The translations under genes were made by a program, and so were the position numbers. Positions 22,928 to 35,500 of a stretch of DNA of 64,000 nucleotides are shown piece by piece. Positions within the stretch are counted from its first letter, which is position 1. Each line of letters begins with the position of its first letter. Location of the stretch: assembly GCA_903813345.2 (NCBI GenBank), contig CAIIXF020000006.1:16746348-16810347 (forward strand), in the 5' to 3' direction. Source of the DNA: Owenia fusiformis (taxonomy: Eukaryota > Annelida > Polychaeta > Sabellida > Oweniidae). The notes beneath the pieces were generated by a model. It searched no databases and was not told the origin of the DNA. It was given only the letters and a program-made list of their open reading frames with translations.

Positions 22928-25900
22928 TTATTTTGGTTTACCATCCAGAGTATAGGTGTCATGACCCCAAGGATTCCTCCCACCAGATGGAGCTGCCTCA
23001 AGAGAATCTGAAATCGTAAAACGAAAAATTAATGCCGCACCTTACTCTTCATAATGTCACATTTTTATTACTTAATTTTGTCATAATTCTTAATTTCTGA
23101 CACATTTTTACAACTTCAAATTGTCTCCAAGCTGAACCTCACCAAATATGAGGAGAGAAAAACTACTTAGAAAACTCTGTTACCTTGAGGAGGTGGAGCT
23201 GAACTAAGATTTGATCTCCGCACAGATAATTCAGCTTCTGACATTTGACGTAACTCACGTCGTGATATCTTGATGGGGGTAACATTTCGGGATACATCAC
23301 TTGCTGGAATCTCCTTGAACTGGAGAACTCTGGTGCCTCCAAGGGTTGGTTTATCATCTGGTGGTTTAGGGTCAATTTTAGAGTCCCTGCAAGTTTAAGA
23401 TATTGTTAAGATATTTTATTCTGCGAATTGAAGTTACAGGGAATTTCATTACAAGCAAATCCCTGGCAAAATTAGACACTTGGGGGAATGGTGAATTCAC
23501 AGAGCTTCAGATTTCCATGGTGAATACCTGCAACAGAGACAGACAATATTGTTTTCGATTAGTCTAACTCTAGAGACAGCCTAAACTAAATAACAGCCTA
23601 AATAACAGTTATTTAGAAAAAAAAGTTCAGAGATATTTCAAGATAGAGAGAGTTGTGACACTGAGAGTTTCTCCATACAGTATTGAGATTTTTAAGGTTG
23701 CACTATAGCACTGCCTGCTCTAGCCTAACATGACAGATTTTGTGCCGTATTGTACCTGTCTCTGGCCGATATGTTTCTGGGTGTGTTCATCCGGTGTCTC
23801 TCCCTTGGGGTGGATGGTTGGTGGGGTTGCCGTTCTCTAGGGGTTTCTCTTTTCTCCCTCGGTGTGTCTCTATTTTCCCTGGGGGTCTCCTCCTTACTCC
23901 CACGCCTGGGGGTCTGTTGATCTTTTGGCGTAAGGGGTATTTTGAATTCATCCCTAGGGGTGGTTGGAGCGCTACCATTCACCTCACCACCTGCTCAAAA
24001 ATACAGTATATTGGTCAGTTATACCTGTGGGTTATGTTTTAAAAATATGGTGAAAATTAAAGGAATTAACAAGAAATAATGTAGTAAACACCCTAAATTG
24101 AAAATGCATTCAACTTTTAGATAAAAGACAAGGATCAAATAAAACAAGAAAGAAAATCAATGAATACAAAAAAATATTGTATCTGTATAAATGAATTCTC
24201 TCTTATGTAACTTACCTTTATCACCATCCGCTCCTATCATTCCAGACATGAGCTCTCGAAGCTTTTTCTTCAAATCTCTGCTGGTTTTCTTGTAATAATA
24301 GAGATCTTTCTCCAGTTCCTTCATCCTGGAATATGTCAAAAATAGAAATTAATAAGCATTGAGACTTCAGGGGTTTTGATCTTGAATGATTGTTGGGATT
24401 TATCTTTGACAAAATGCAACAAGAATAAGGAGCTGTATCAAAATCAGTTAATATTTTAATATTATAAAACTAATCTTCAGATAAGACCCTTACCTCAACA
24501 TTTGGGCATTGAAATGACATGAGGGAAATAACTTTTCAAGCATTATTCTTTTTCTATATTATTTAACTGAAGAAAATGACCATTCTTACACATTATTTAC
24601 AATTTTCTCATTTAAATATTTCCTATAATTAATCAATTTTGCAGCTAAAATAAATCACTCACTTAGAATCTGGACCCTCATCCCCTCTAGTGGCCAGTTG
24701 GTGTACTAAGGTCTGCAACTGCTGTTCATATTGTTGCTGTTGCTCAGTCAGTTTACGGTCACTCTCCAAGACAGACCTCTCTAGTGTAGACTCCAGCTCT
24801 AGAACAAGTCTCTCCTGTTCATCAACCTTCATCTGGAGAAATGAAGGGGTAGAGATAAAAAAATTAAGGTCTATGGCACAAAATAGATTTGTATCGCAGG
24901 TTTATAATACATTTCATATTTCTTTAATTAAAATGATCAAAGCATGATATTTTCAAGTCATCTTATTATAGTATTCCCTTTTCAGATTCAAACAATATAA
25001 AATAATTTTATAAAGACAAAAAATGTTGCCTCCAGCAACCTTACGTTAGCAAGACTTGGACTTCCCCTATCACTGACGAAAGTTTGAGCTATGTATTTAT
25101 ACATGTAGACCTTCAATCATTACAGTCATACCTCAAGTTGATCACACTGCAACTGGTAATTTCTCTCAGATTCTTTGAGTGTGACAATCTTGTTAAAATA
25201 CCGTGACAGGAGCTCCTTTGTATCTGCGCCAGATAGAGAGTTCAGGCGACCTAGTATGTTTTCCTCACTCTGCAGAAACAAAAATATGAACAATATGATA
25301 ATAGGAAAATTTTAAATGAATGACCTGACACCATCCTATCACATAAAAGTAAGGTTTGAAAGAATCCGATAATGAAATAGGAGTTTTGTTCAGTTGGGTG
25401 TTATTTACTTCAGAAACCTTTATCTTGAAAGTATTTTCAGACAAAAATCAAAAGTTTCTAACTGGTTTTGAATGAATAGTGTCAAAACACTAATTCCATA
25501 TAAAGAGCTTAAGTTAGTGTCATATACTCTAATGTACACATTTTTTATATTTAGAAATATCGAAAGGCAAACAATTTTAGTCCCTGTCAATTTCAGGCAA
25601 AATTATTACCTGTGCGACCAGCATCATGGAATGTCTGACATCTCTCTGCTTGTTGGCAATCCTTTCATTCTTGAAGTCAATAGCTGCATCGAGGGTCTCA
25701 ATGGCCTCATCATATTCTATCAACCTTAGGAATGAATGAATGAATGGATTCATTATTTTCTCTTTTCTATATTTATTTATACTTTATTTAATTGTCACAC
25801 CAATCTTACAATCTACTATAATACCAACCTGGCCATTACATTAAGGCTCGAGAGAATTTTATGTCAGTCAATAAATGAATGAATGACTGGTAGCTACAGA

Positions 25901-26554
25901 AAATACTAAACCATAATTTGTGCTGCATGTTCATTTCCTCTTATTCAAATTAATGAGTGTTACTTATACCTTCTTTCCTCTTGTGGAGAGAGCAAGGTGC
26001 CTTCTTGAAGTTTCTCCTCCAGCACTACTCTCTGTTTGGTCAATCTCTCCCTGTTATTTACCAGACCCTTAAGAACATCAAACATTTTATATTAAAATCT
26101 ATGCTTTACATGCATTTACATTACATGATCAGAACACATGGCTGGGAGAAATAAAATACACACATATTTTTATATTCTATAATTTAGGTCATGTCTACAC
26201 AAAATATGGGATGTTTGTCATTTTCTAAAATTCAAGTTTATGGACTTTCTGAATATGTTATAAAATATGATATTGGTAGATAAATAATATCATGATAAAT
26301 TGAATTGATTTTGAAAGGCAGGTGATTTTGAAGGGTTAAATTTTCTGTTGATTTTGTAAGGTACATATTGTTTCTGAATTAATTCATAATATTAAGACTT
26401 ATTAATGATGATGATTACAGCTATAAGCCCTTTAATACTCTACCTGTAGTTCTTCCTTGAGAGTCTGGCTGTCAGGGGCAGAGGTGACTTCCCTAGATTT
26501 CTCCCCTATTTTCCTCTCCATGGACTCCAGTCTCCCAGATACAGACAGTATATC
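22928..26554 (-). other. KIF27: Kinesin C-terminal exons (27-35) with Thr-Pro-Arg tail
   Basis: Residues about 1002-1420. Coiled coil continues to exon 32 (24325-24216). Exon 33 (23990-23756) switches to a low-complexity basic tail with eight Thr-Pro motifs in 77 residues, most of them TPR followed by E, D, R or N. Exon 34 has [20 protein letters not shown]. The last exon ends with a short Gly/Pro-rich stretch, YTLDGKPK and TAA. The TP motifs are potential sites for proline-directed kinases; that is inference. Confidence 0.85.
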
Positions 26555-29500
26555 CTATACACAAACACAAGAAGCATTAAATATTTTAAATACTGTATAT
26601 AGCTTATACCCTATGCACAAACATGTTAAATATCAATTCAGCAGGATACATGCGTTGACCCACTTTCCCATTTATCATTTCTATACCCCACTGTCATGTG
26701 CTCCACTCATCATAGAAAAGACAATATAGTCTATACTAAGAGAGTGTTGAATGTAACTAATTCAATGAGAGGTTTCAAGTTTATACTTCATCAACCAATG
26801 GCCATTTTTATATATCTAAGTCTAAAAAAGTACAATTGGAATCTTATTAATTTTTAGTGCAGTCAGTTGAGACTAAAGATTAAAAGAAAATATCCTAGAT
26901 ATATAGCCCTATTATATCAATGAACAACAGAATTATTTAACTCTTCAACTCCAAGTCAACTAAAACAAGGCATTAACATGACAAAAGGTCACCACCTTGC
27001 TCACAATATTATTAGTTCAATCTTAAGTCAGATGAATTTCTGAGAACTTGCAGAAGATTTTGAATAAAATAAATTGATCAATTTGAAGCAAGTTGAAAAA
27101 AGACCTTTTTTACTCTGAGAAGGTTATTGAAGGTGAAATCTCAAATCCAATTCCTTTTTGGCCCTGAGAATGGCATTGAAGGTCAAATCTAGAGTCAGAG
27201 ATTTGAACATTTGAGGACTTCAAGATGATTTTGAGAAAACAAATTGGTCAATTTGAAGTAAGTCGAAAAAAGACCTTTTTGACCTTTTTTTACCTTGAGA
27301 AGGTCATTGAAGGTCAAATCTCAAATCTAAAGTCAGATTTGAACTTCTGACAACTTGTAGGTGATTTTGAAAAATGGTCAATTTGAAGCAAGTTGAAAAA
27401 TCTTTTTGACATTTTTAACATTTTTTGACCTTGAAAAGATCATTGAAGGTCAAATCTTAAATATAAAGTAAGATTTGAACTTCTGAAAACTTGTAGATGA
27501 AAAAAAATTGAAGTCAGTCTAAACAGTATTTGTTAAGTTATTGGAAGTTGTGAGAATTTATTACAGACACCGATCATCAATAGCCGATCACTGATCACCA
27601 AACGGCGATCACCAACCGCTGTAAAAAACCGGACACCATAACAATATGTCACCACTTTTTGGTGGTGACATAAAAAGCATAACAAAAAGTCACAAATAAT
27701 TTATAAAAGCCAAAATCTTAATCTCAATCTTATCTGGAATCTCACCTCAAATAGCTTTAGAAACAACAAAAATATGACATTGCAACCAAAAAATCTTCAT
27801 GTAAACATAAAAAGATATACACTGTAAACCATCGTAATACATTGTCTAATTAGTCGGGTTTGAATAGGAGATAAGTTCACAGAATATTTCAAAAATATAT
27901 AGAAGCAATCTTAAGGTGGATTTCAAAACTTCATACCATCCTTTTGAGAACCTGAAGTGGCACCAAGCAATCCATTAACTTTTTTACCAAAAATCCAAGA
28001 TGGCCACCACGATGTATCGAAAAATCATAAAAATTGACTAAAAGTTGTAATTTAATAAGTCAAAATAGTTGTATACTGATCAAACATGACTAATAATAGT
28101 ACCTTTTAGATGTTCATATGCATTTAAAGTCATTGGATCATTTTTGTATGAAAACTGGAGTCCCACAAGGCTCAATTTTATGTCCGCTACTTTTTTTGTC
28201 TAATGACTTGCATTGACCATGGCATTTGCACATAGCAGTGGATACTTATCCATTTTTGTAATGTGTGCACCCAGGACCACCTTTCAACTTGCACCCATAC
28301 TTGATCAATGCTTGGCATGCCTTGGCATGCCTTGGCATGCCTTGGCATGCCTTGGCTGCTTGAGGAAGGGAAGTCAATAGTGGCACCAGTAGAGACATGT
28401 CATACTTCCAGCCCCATGTTGTGAACTCCTATACCAATTTTAGTTGGAGATTGTACAGTTGCCCTCAAACAATACCACCTTGGTTAGCAAGTTCTTAAGA
28501 TTTTCTGAGCAAGGCCTCCTTTTGTTGGTGGTATTCTACTATATGGCCATCACAGAACATAAGCCTTCGTGCTGTATTGATATCTATCTGGTTGCTGGTT
28601 CGATCATATAAAAGAACACAGTTAAGTGTTCTAGGGACTGAATGGCCTGAACTGACAAAGCAAGGTTTGTTGTAACCATTTGTACCACTTGTAAAAAAGC
28701 TGGAGTAACTTTAATGAGCACATTCCATAGCTTGAAGGCAGATTTTTTGCTATGGCCAAAGAATGGTGAAGCTAATATAATATGATTTAATACCTGTAAT
28801 TTTTGAGAGGTCCGAAGGCAATCCAGATTGACACTTATTGCGCCCTTAAATGCTGCAGCCATGGCAAGAGCAACTACATCAGTATATCAACTTCTGATTG
28901 TGAAGTCTTTTACCCTCGAATGCAAACAGCCTAGTCTTGTTCCGTTGATTGTAAGAAAAGCTGGGCAATTCTTAGGCATCGCATTCTCTGCATAAACTAT
29001 CCTTCTAGTACCAGTGCCACGATGAATCCTTGTAAGGGACTTGTCACTGTTTTGTAGGTAAACATTCCAGACAAAATCTAGGAACACCTTCCATAAGCTA
29101 CCTTAACTTGGGATGAAAGGACCAGTTTCTAGACATTTAAGTAAGTCTGTCGTAGGTCACATGGCTCTGTGCTTAGCTAAGGATGACGGGATGCCAATCA
29201 AGACACGTTGACATGTCTGAGTTTTTCAAACATGAAAAACATGAGTTCCAGCCATCCTTAGCCATGAGACCTACAAAAAAGCAGACTTACTTAAATGTTG
29301 AGAAGCTAAGCCAGATGGATCTGAAGTATTGGAAAAAATCTGCAGATGCAATTTTAATAGATGGCACCCTTGTGGTCTATGTGATGTGTCTTGGTGTGGC
29401 TACCAACTTCCAAGAATATGCTACCAATGTCTCATCCCAAGTTAAGGCAGCTTATGGAAGGTGTTTCAAGATTAGATGCTATCTGGGATGTCTACCAACA

Positions 29501-32500
29501 AAACAGTGGGAAGTCCCTGACAAGGATTCATCGTGGCACTGGATGGTTTATGCAGAGAATCCGATGCCCAAGAATTGGCTAGGCTTTCTAAGAAATGACC
29601 AGAACAAGACTGAGCTGTTAGCATTTTTGGCAAACTCTATTTTTGAGGTTGATGTAAATGACAAGCAAATGATAACTACTATTGTGGAATCTGTTCAGTG
29701 ATTTCCTCACTTGCCAGATACAGCAATGATTGAACCTTGTACTCATGAAGAAGTTGACACTAGACTCTTTGTTCATGTAAAACAGATGACCTCAGAGAGA
29801 AAAAAGACTTCATAAGTGGAGATACTGATGTAGTTGTTCTTGCCATGGCTGCAGGATTAGTCCACCCGCTATGGCTCAGTGGCAGAGTCAAGGTTACCAA
29901 TATCGCTTGGCCCCGGGTTCGATTCCTGGTTGAGACAAGTTTGTGCGTCATGTAATTCTGGGTGTTTGACTGAGTGGTTCATGACTCATATAAAAGGCTG
30001 TGGTGTGTATCTGTATGTCTGTGTACCTGTGCACACAAAAAACACAGGGCTCCTCCAAGGAGGGGTTTCTGGCTCTGTCTTCGAGTGTAAAATATATAAA
30101 GTACGGAATATACCAATGAGGTATTGCTCGCCAAATATGGCGGTAACCAATATATACTAATAATAATTAGGGCCCAATAAGTGTCAATCTGGACTGCCTT
30201 CGAACCTCTCAAAAATTACAGATATTAAATTATATTAACTGCATCATTCTTTGGCCATAGCAAAGGATCTGCCTTCAAGGTTATGGAATGTGTTCAAGGA
30301 AGTTACTCCAGCTTTTCTACAAAAGAGTGGCACAAATGCTTACAACAAACCTGGTTTTGTAAATTCAGACCATTCAGTCCCTAGACTGTTTTACTGTTCT
30401 ATTATATGATCGAACCAGCAACCAGATAGATATCAATGCAGCACGAAGGCTAATGTTCTGTGACAGCCATACAGTCATTGACAGAATACCACCAACAAAA
30501 GGAGGCCCTGCTCAGAAAATCTTAAGAACTTGCTAACCAAGGTGGTATTGTTTGGGGGCAACTGTACAATCTCCATCTAAAATTGGTATAGGAGTTCACA
30601 ACATTGGGCTTGAAGTATGACATGTCTCTACTGGTGCCACTATTGACATCCCTTCCTCAAGCAGCCAAGGCATGCCAAGCATTGGTCAAGTATGGGTGCA
30701 AGGTGAAATGTGGTCCTGGGTGCACACATTACAAAAATGGATAAGTATCCACTGCTATGTGCAAATGCCATGGTCAGGGGAAGTCATTAGACAAAAAAAG
30801 TAGCGGACATAAAATTGAGCCTTGTGGGACTCCAGTTTTCATACAAAAATGATCCAGTGACTTTAACTGCATATGAACATCTAATAGGTACTATTATTAG
30901 TCATGTTTGATCAGTATACAACTATTTTGACTTATTAAATTACAACTTTAATCAATCTTTATGATTTTTCGATACATCGTGGCGGCCATCTTGGATTTTT
31001 GGTGAAAAAGTCAACGGATTGCTTGGTGCCACTTCAGGTTTTCAAAAGAAAGGTATGAAGTTTTGAAATCCACCTTAAAATTGCTTCTATATATTTTTGA
31101 AATATTTTCACCTAAATATTTAACGTTTTACGTTCTTGCTCAAAGCTTGGTAAACTGACATTCAAAATAATTATATTTCAGATTATCCCCCATAATCTTT
31201 CCCCCAAAGTGACACTGACATTGAATATCTTTAATATAAAAGTTAATTGCTTTATAAAATTAATGTTCCCCTCTCCAATCTGTGCTGCTTGTGAGTTGTT
31301 CCTCTCAATACAGTGACAATGGCCCTTACTTTATTAAGAATTTGACTTGATCGCAACTTCTTCATTTCAAGATCAGATTTTTCCTTCATCAACGCCTCTT
31401 TCTTCGAGATTATCTGCTCACGTTTCTTCAGTTCCTCCTCCAGTGCTTCCATCTGGTGGCGTTGAGCTAGAACTTTATCAATCTCTCCATCGAGCCACTT
31501 CTTCTGTTCATCTATCTTGTCCTGACCTTCACTGTGAAGTACCAATTGAAAACAATGTAATATGAATGTGTATTATTATGACACAAGATATAAATCAATG
31601 TAGCAGAATATATATGATGTCAAGGTTAGCGCAGAAAAGTTAGTCTACAACATGAGCATTTTATAATATGATAATATATTGTACAGGAGAGAAGTGAAAG
31701 AGGCGAGCAAGGAATACTGAATGTAAACAAGAAGTCAACACTCTGCATTGTATAGGAAAAATGGAAAATAAAACAGATCATAAACCTTGTGCCCTCAAAG
31801 TGATATGGCAAATGCAGTTGCGCCTTTATAAGCACAACTCAGTGGCTACTAAGGAACACATTTAATGGAATACCTGTGTGCAGAAGAGGTTGATCCACTC
31901 CTAAGTTTCTTATGGATTGCAACAACCTCCTCTGTTTTACGCTTTAGAACCTTCTGCTGCTGCTCATTGCGGATCTCTAACTCCTTTATACGCTGCTGGT
32001 CCTTCTGTAGTTCTTTCTGTAATACATGTACATGTACATATTTCATTAATACTTTCTAATTTTATTTTCATGTATTCTTTTTTCATATTTATAATTTGTT
32101 ATCATCTTTTTTATTTCTTCGTCATTGTGCAAAATCACGAATGGCAACATAAATAAAACACAAAACAATGCAATACCATTACAGTTTAGTTTAAAATTAT
32201 TTATTTAAGTTTTACAAAACTATAATTTAAACAAGCACCGTATGCAAAACTAAACATAAACTGTTTCCTGAATCATACTTAAATACATAAAAGAAACAAA
32301 TTAAAGAATTCGTTCCCACAACACATTCAAACTGAATAAACAAGAAAATCCACTGTAAAACTATAAGAAGCTATTGCTAATGTTGCACACTTTTAATGTT
32401 TTTTCACCTCTAGTTTTATTTTCCTGTCATTTTCCTCTTTAAGTCTCTTGTGAAGATCATCGTGTTGTTGCTTCATTTTGCCAACTGCTAGCTCAAGGTC

Positions 32501-35500
32501 AGACACCCTGTCAAGAGAGGTATATGATAACATGTGTGACTGCACATGTATGTGTATAGTAAGAGGAAATAGAAGGAAAAGAAGAGTGGAAAATGTTTTC
32601 GGAAGCTCTTCAATCTTGTTTCTATCCACATACTATATAGATAATTTGAGTTCTCACTGTGGTATTTTCTCTTTCCCTGTCCTTATTGACATTTCTGGGA
32701 GACCTTCTGGCTTCAATTTTGATGCAGTGAGTTCTTAATGTGGCATTCAACACAAAATATGCAAGTTAAAGTTATGTTAGATTCACCAAATTATCATGAA
32801 ATTGTTGACATGAATTTAACATTGGTATTGGCAAGTTTTATAGTATTATTTTTGTACTTTATCGTGTCTTACTTCTTGTCATTGTGGGAGGTTATGTTGG
32901 CAACCTTCTCCGTCTCCTTCTGTTTCTTCTGGAGGCTATTCACCTTGGACCTGGCAGATTCTATCTTCTTACGGAACTCACTTTAAGAAAAATGTGATAT
33001 TCATATTGATGATAGAGGCCAGCAATATGACATTGGAAACTCATACATCAGGATTATTCAAACATTTTTATCGGTCAATAGCTTAATCAATTTGGTCTAC
33101 CTTTAATTTTCTATTTGTAAATCTCTTCTCTAATGCTCTAAACTTTTTTTCTTAATTCTCTCAATTTCCACTACTTCTCTTTCATTATTTAATTTAAGTC
33201 TACACTATTGCACAGCACATGGACGCATATAATATGACTAATTCAATGTATAGAATTGAGCTTTTTTGGTACCTCTGTAATTTGTTCTTTTCCACAACGC
33301 CAGCATTGCCTTTGGCCTCCAGATCATGTAGAGCTTTATTGGCTTCATTCAGATCATGCTTGGCCTGCTCTCTATCCTGGAAACAAATTCAGAAGTTCAT
33401 TTGTTTTTATAGAGGGTATGTCTTGTTTAATCAATAAAGGGGAACCAATGTGTTTGAGCATGTGTAGTTAATAATGTTTGGATTCATAAATATCAAATTC
33501 TTTTGAACAATAAATGCAGCTGTAAATTGCTTGATTTTTAAAAAAGCTAGGGCTTAAATTGGGGAGTATAATTGGTAGTATGTACCTTCTCCATGGCTTT
33601 GAGTTTATCAGCATATCGCCTCTTCATAACTTCTGCCTCCTTGCCGGATTTTACTAACTCCCTGATTAGCTGCTCCTTCATCCTACAATAAGATCATAGA
33701 TATCATTGAGGAAGATATTAAACTAGATCAAAGAAAATGTTTATCAACCCATATAAATGACTTATTCAAGTGCTAGCAAGTTCTCAATTCCCAGTACACA
33801 TCTTGAAGCAAGGGACACTAATTCACTTATTTGAATTCTATTATAATTGTTAACCTGCAAAATGTTAATCAAAGTTTCAAAAGCGAGCCTGAAATAGAGG
33901 TAAAAAATCAGATTAAAAAATAATATAAAATGGCTCCAGCTCAAATCCATAAGCTACCTGATGTTTATATTGAGATCCCTCATTTTCTGATGAGCTGCCT
34001 GCAGCTTCAGTTGTGAGTCTTTGATCCTCTTTCTCTGTAGCTCTGTGCTAGAACGGAGCTTCTCACTAACTCCTTGGGACTCATCTCCTGAAATATTACA
34101 AAACATTCAGAATGAAATTAGAGGATTCTTCTGTTATGATATATTAAGGTTAAACATCATTTTGAATTAAAATGAAATTTCCAACTTATTAAAGGATTAA
34201 GCACTGAACTCAAATAATTGTTCATGGTTTTAAGCTTGATGGTTTTGTATGATACATATACTTGAGTTATAATTCTTTATTTCAAAAACTCATTATTTGA
34301 AAAAAACTTTAATTCATTGTGCATTGAAATAATAAAAAAAACATATCAACACAAAAAAAGTTTCTTTATATTAGCTCCCAAAATTATATTAAAGGCCCAC
34401 TCATTCATTATTTGTTAATAATAAAAATAGCCAATTTCTTCTCACCCTTGTTATCTGTTAGAAGATCCATGCTGTCTCTGATTAGAGTCTTTGTGCCACT
34501 CTTTAACTGGCCCTTCATTTCACCAACCCTGAATGTCCCCTTACGCACAAATGGTGTTCTAAAAATCACAAAGGGGTTTATAGTTAAGGATATTTAAAGA
34601 TATAATTCAACAGAATTCGTAAACCCAGTATTAGACTTTGCATTCACAGTATATAGATGCATATATATTAATTGCAAAATGCAAATACAACATCAAAAAT
34701 TGTGTAAAACAATGTCGTTTTCGACTGTATTTGCCATTTTATTGTGAGGATTTGTTTGATTATGTTTCAACTTAATTTGTTATCAGCTAAAAATTAAATG
34801 TTGACATTAAATAGTAGCAAAGTGCAAATACATATTTGTCACAGCTATACTGCTGTACTGCTGTAAATGAAAATTTGTAATTTGTCCCAATATTTCCACA
34901 TTGCTATAACTCACTTTTTGCAGGTAATGAGATTAGTATACTATCTTCATCAATTTTTCACGAGGAATTCATTTCTGAGGTACATATCAATGGATCTAAT
35001 CTCCTTGATATACCTGTTATACCTTACATCCTGCGAAAGCTATGTGGATTTTGATACAATAGCTTTCCCACGGCGCACTTGGCAGCTGAATAATAGTGAC
35101 CTTTAAAATATGAATAAAGATTTCAGCGGCTTACTTTTGGTCTCTAACTGTGTCTTACATCAGTATCATCAATCCGTGCAAGTATTGGAGCACTGAAATA
35201 CTTCTTTTTTGATCAAGACTTGTAAATTGTTCATCGAGTGAATGTTTTTTCGACCCATTTCCAATATGGCGGTTTGCTAGGAGCGAGATACGCAACAACG
35301 AACGAAATGAATTTTGAGAATGATTTAGGTTCGGACAACCTCCGGAGATTCACGGAAATGTCTGAGCAGAAAACGCCATATTGGAATTTGGCAGTGAAAA
35401 CATTCACTCGACTAACAATTACAAGTCTTGATCGAAAAGGAAGTACTTCAGCGCTCTGATACTTGCACGGAAGGATGATAATGATGTATAACATAGTTAG

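Noticed and set aside
29183-29701. 172-codon + frame as an independent gene
   Set aside because: It is one surviving stretch of the right arm of the palindromic element; matching pieces occur in the left arm with stops, and the protein continues in other frames.
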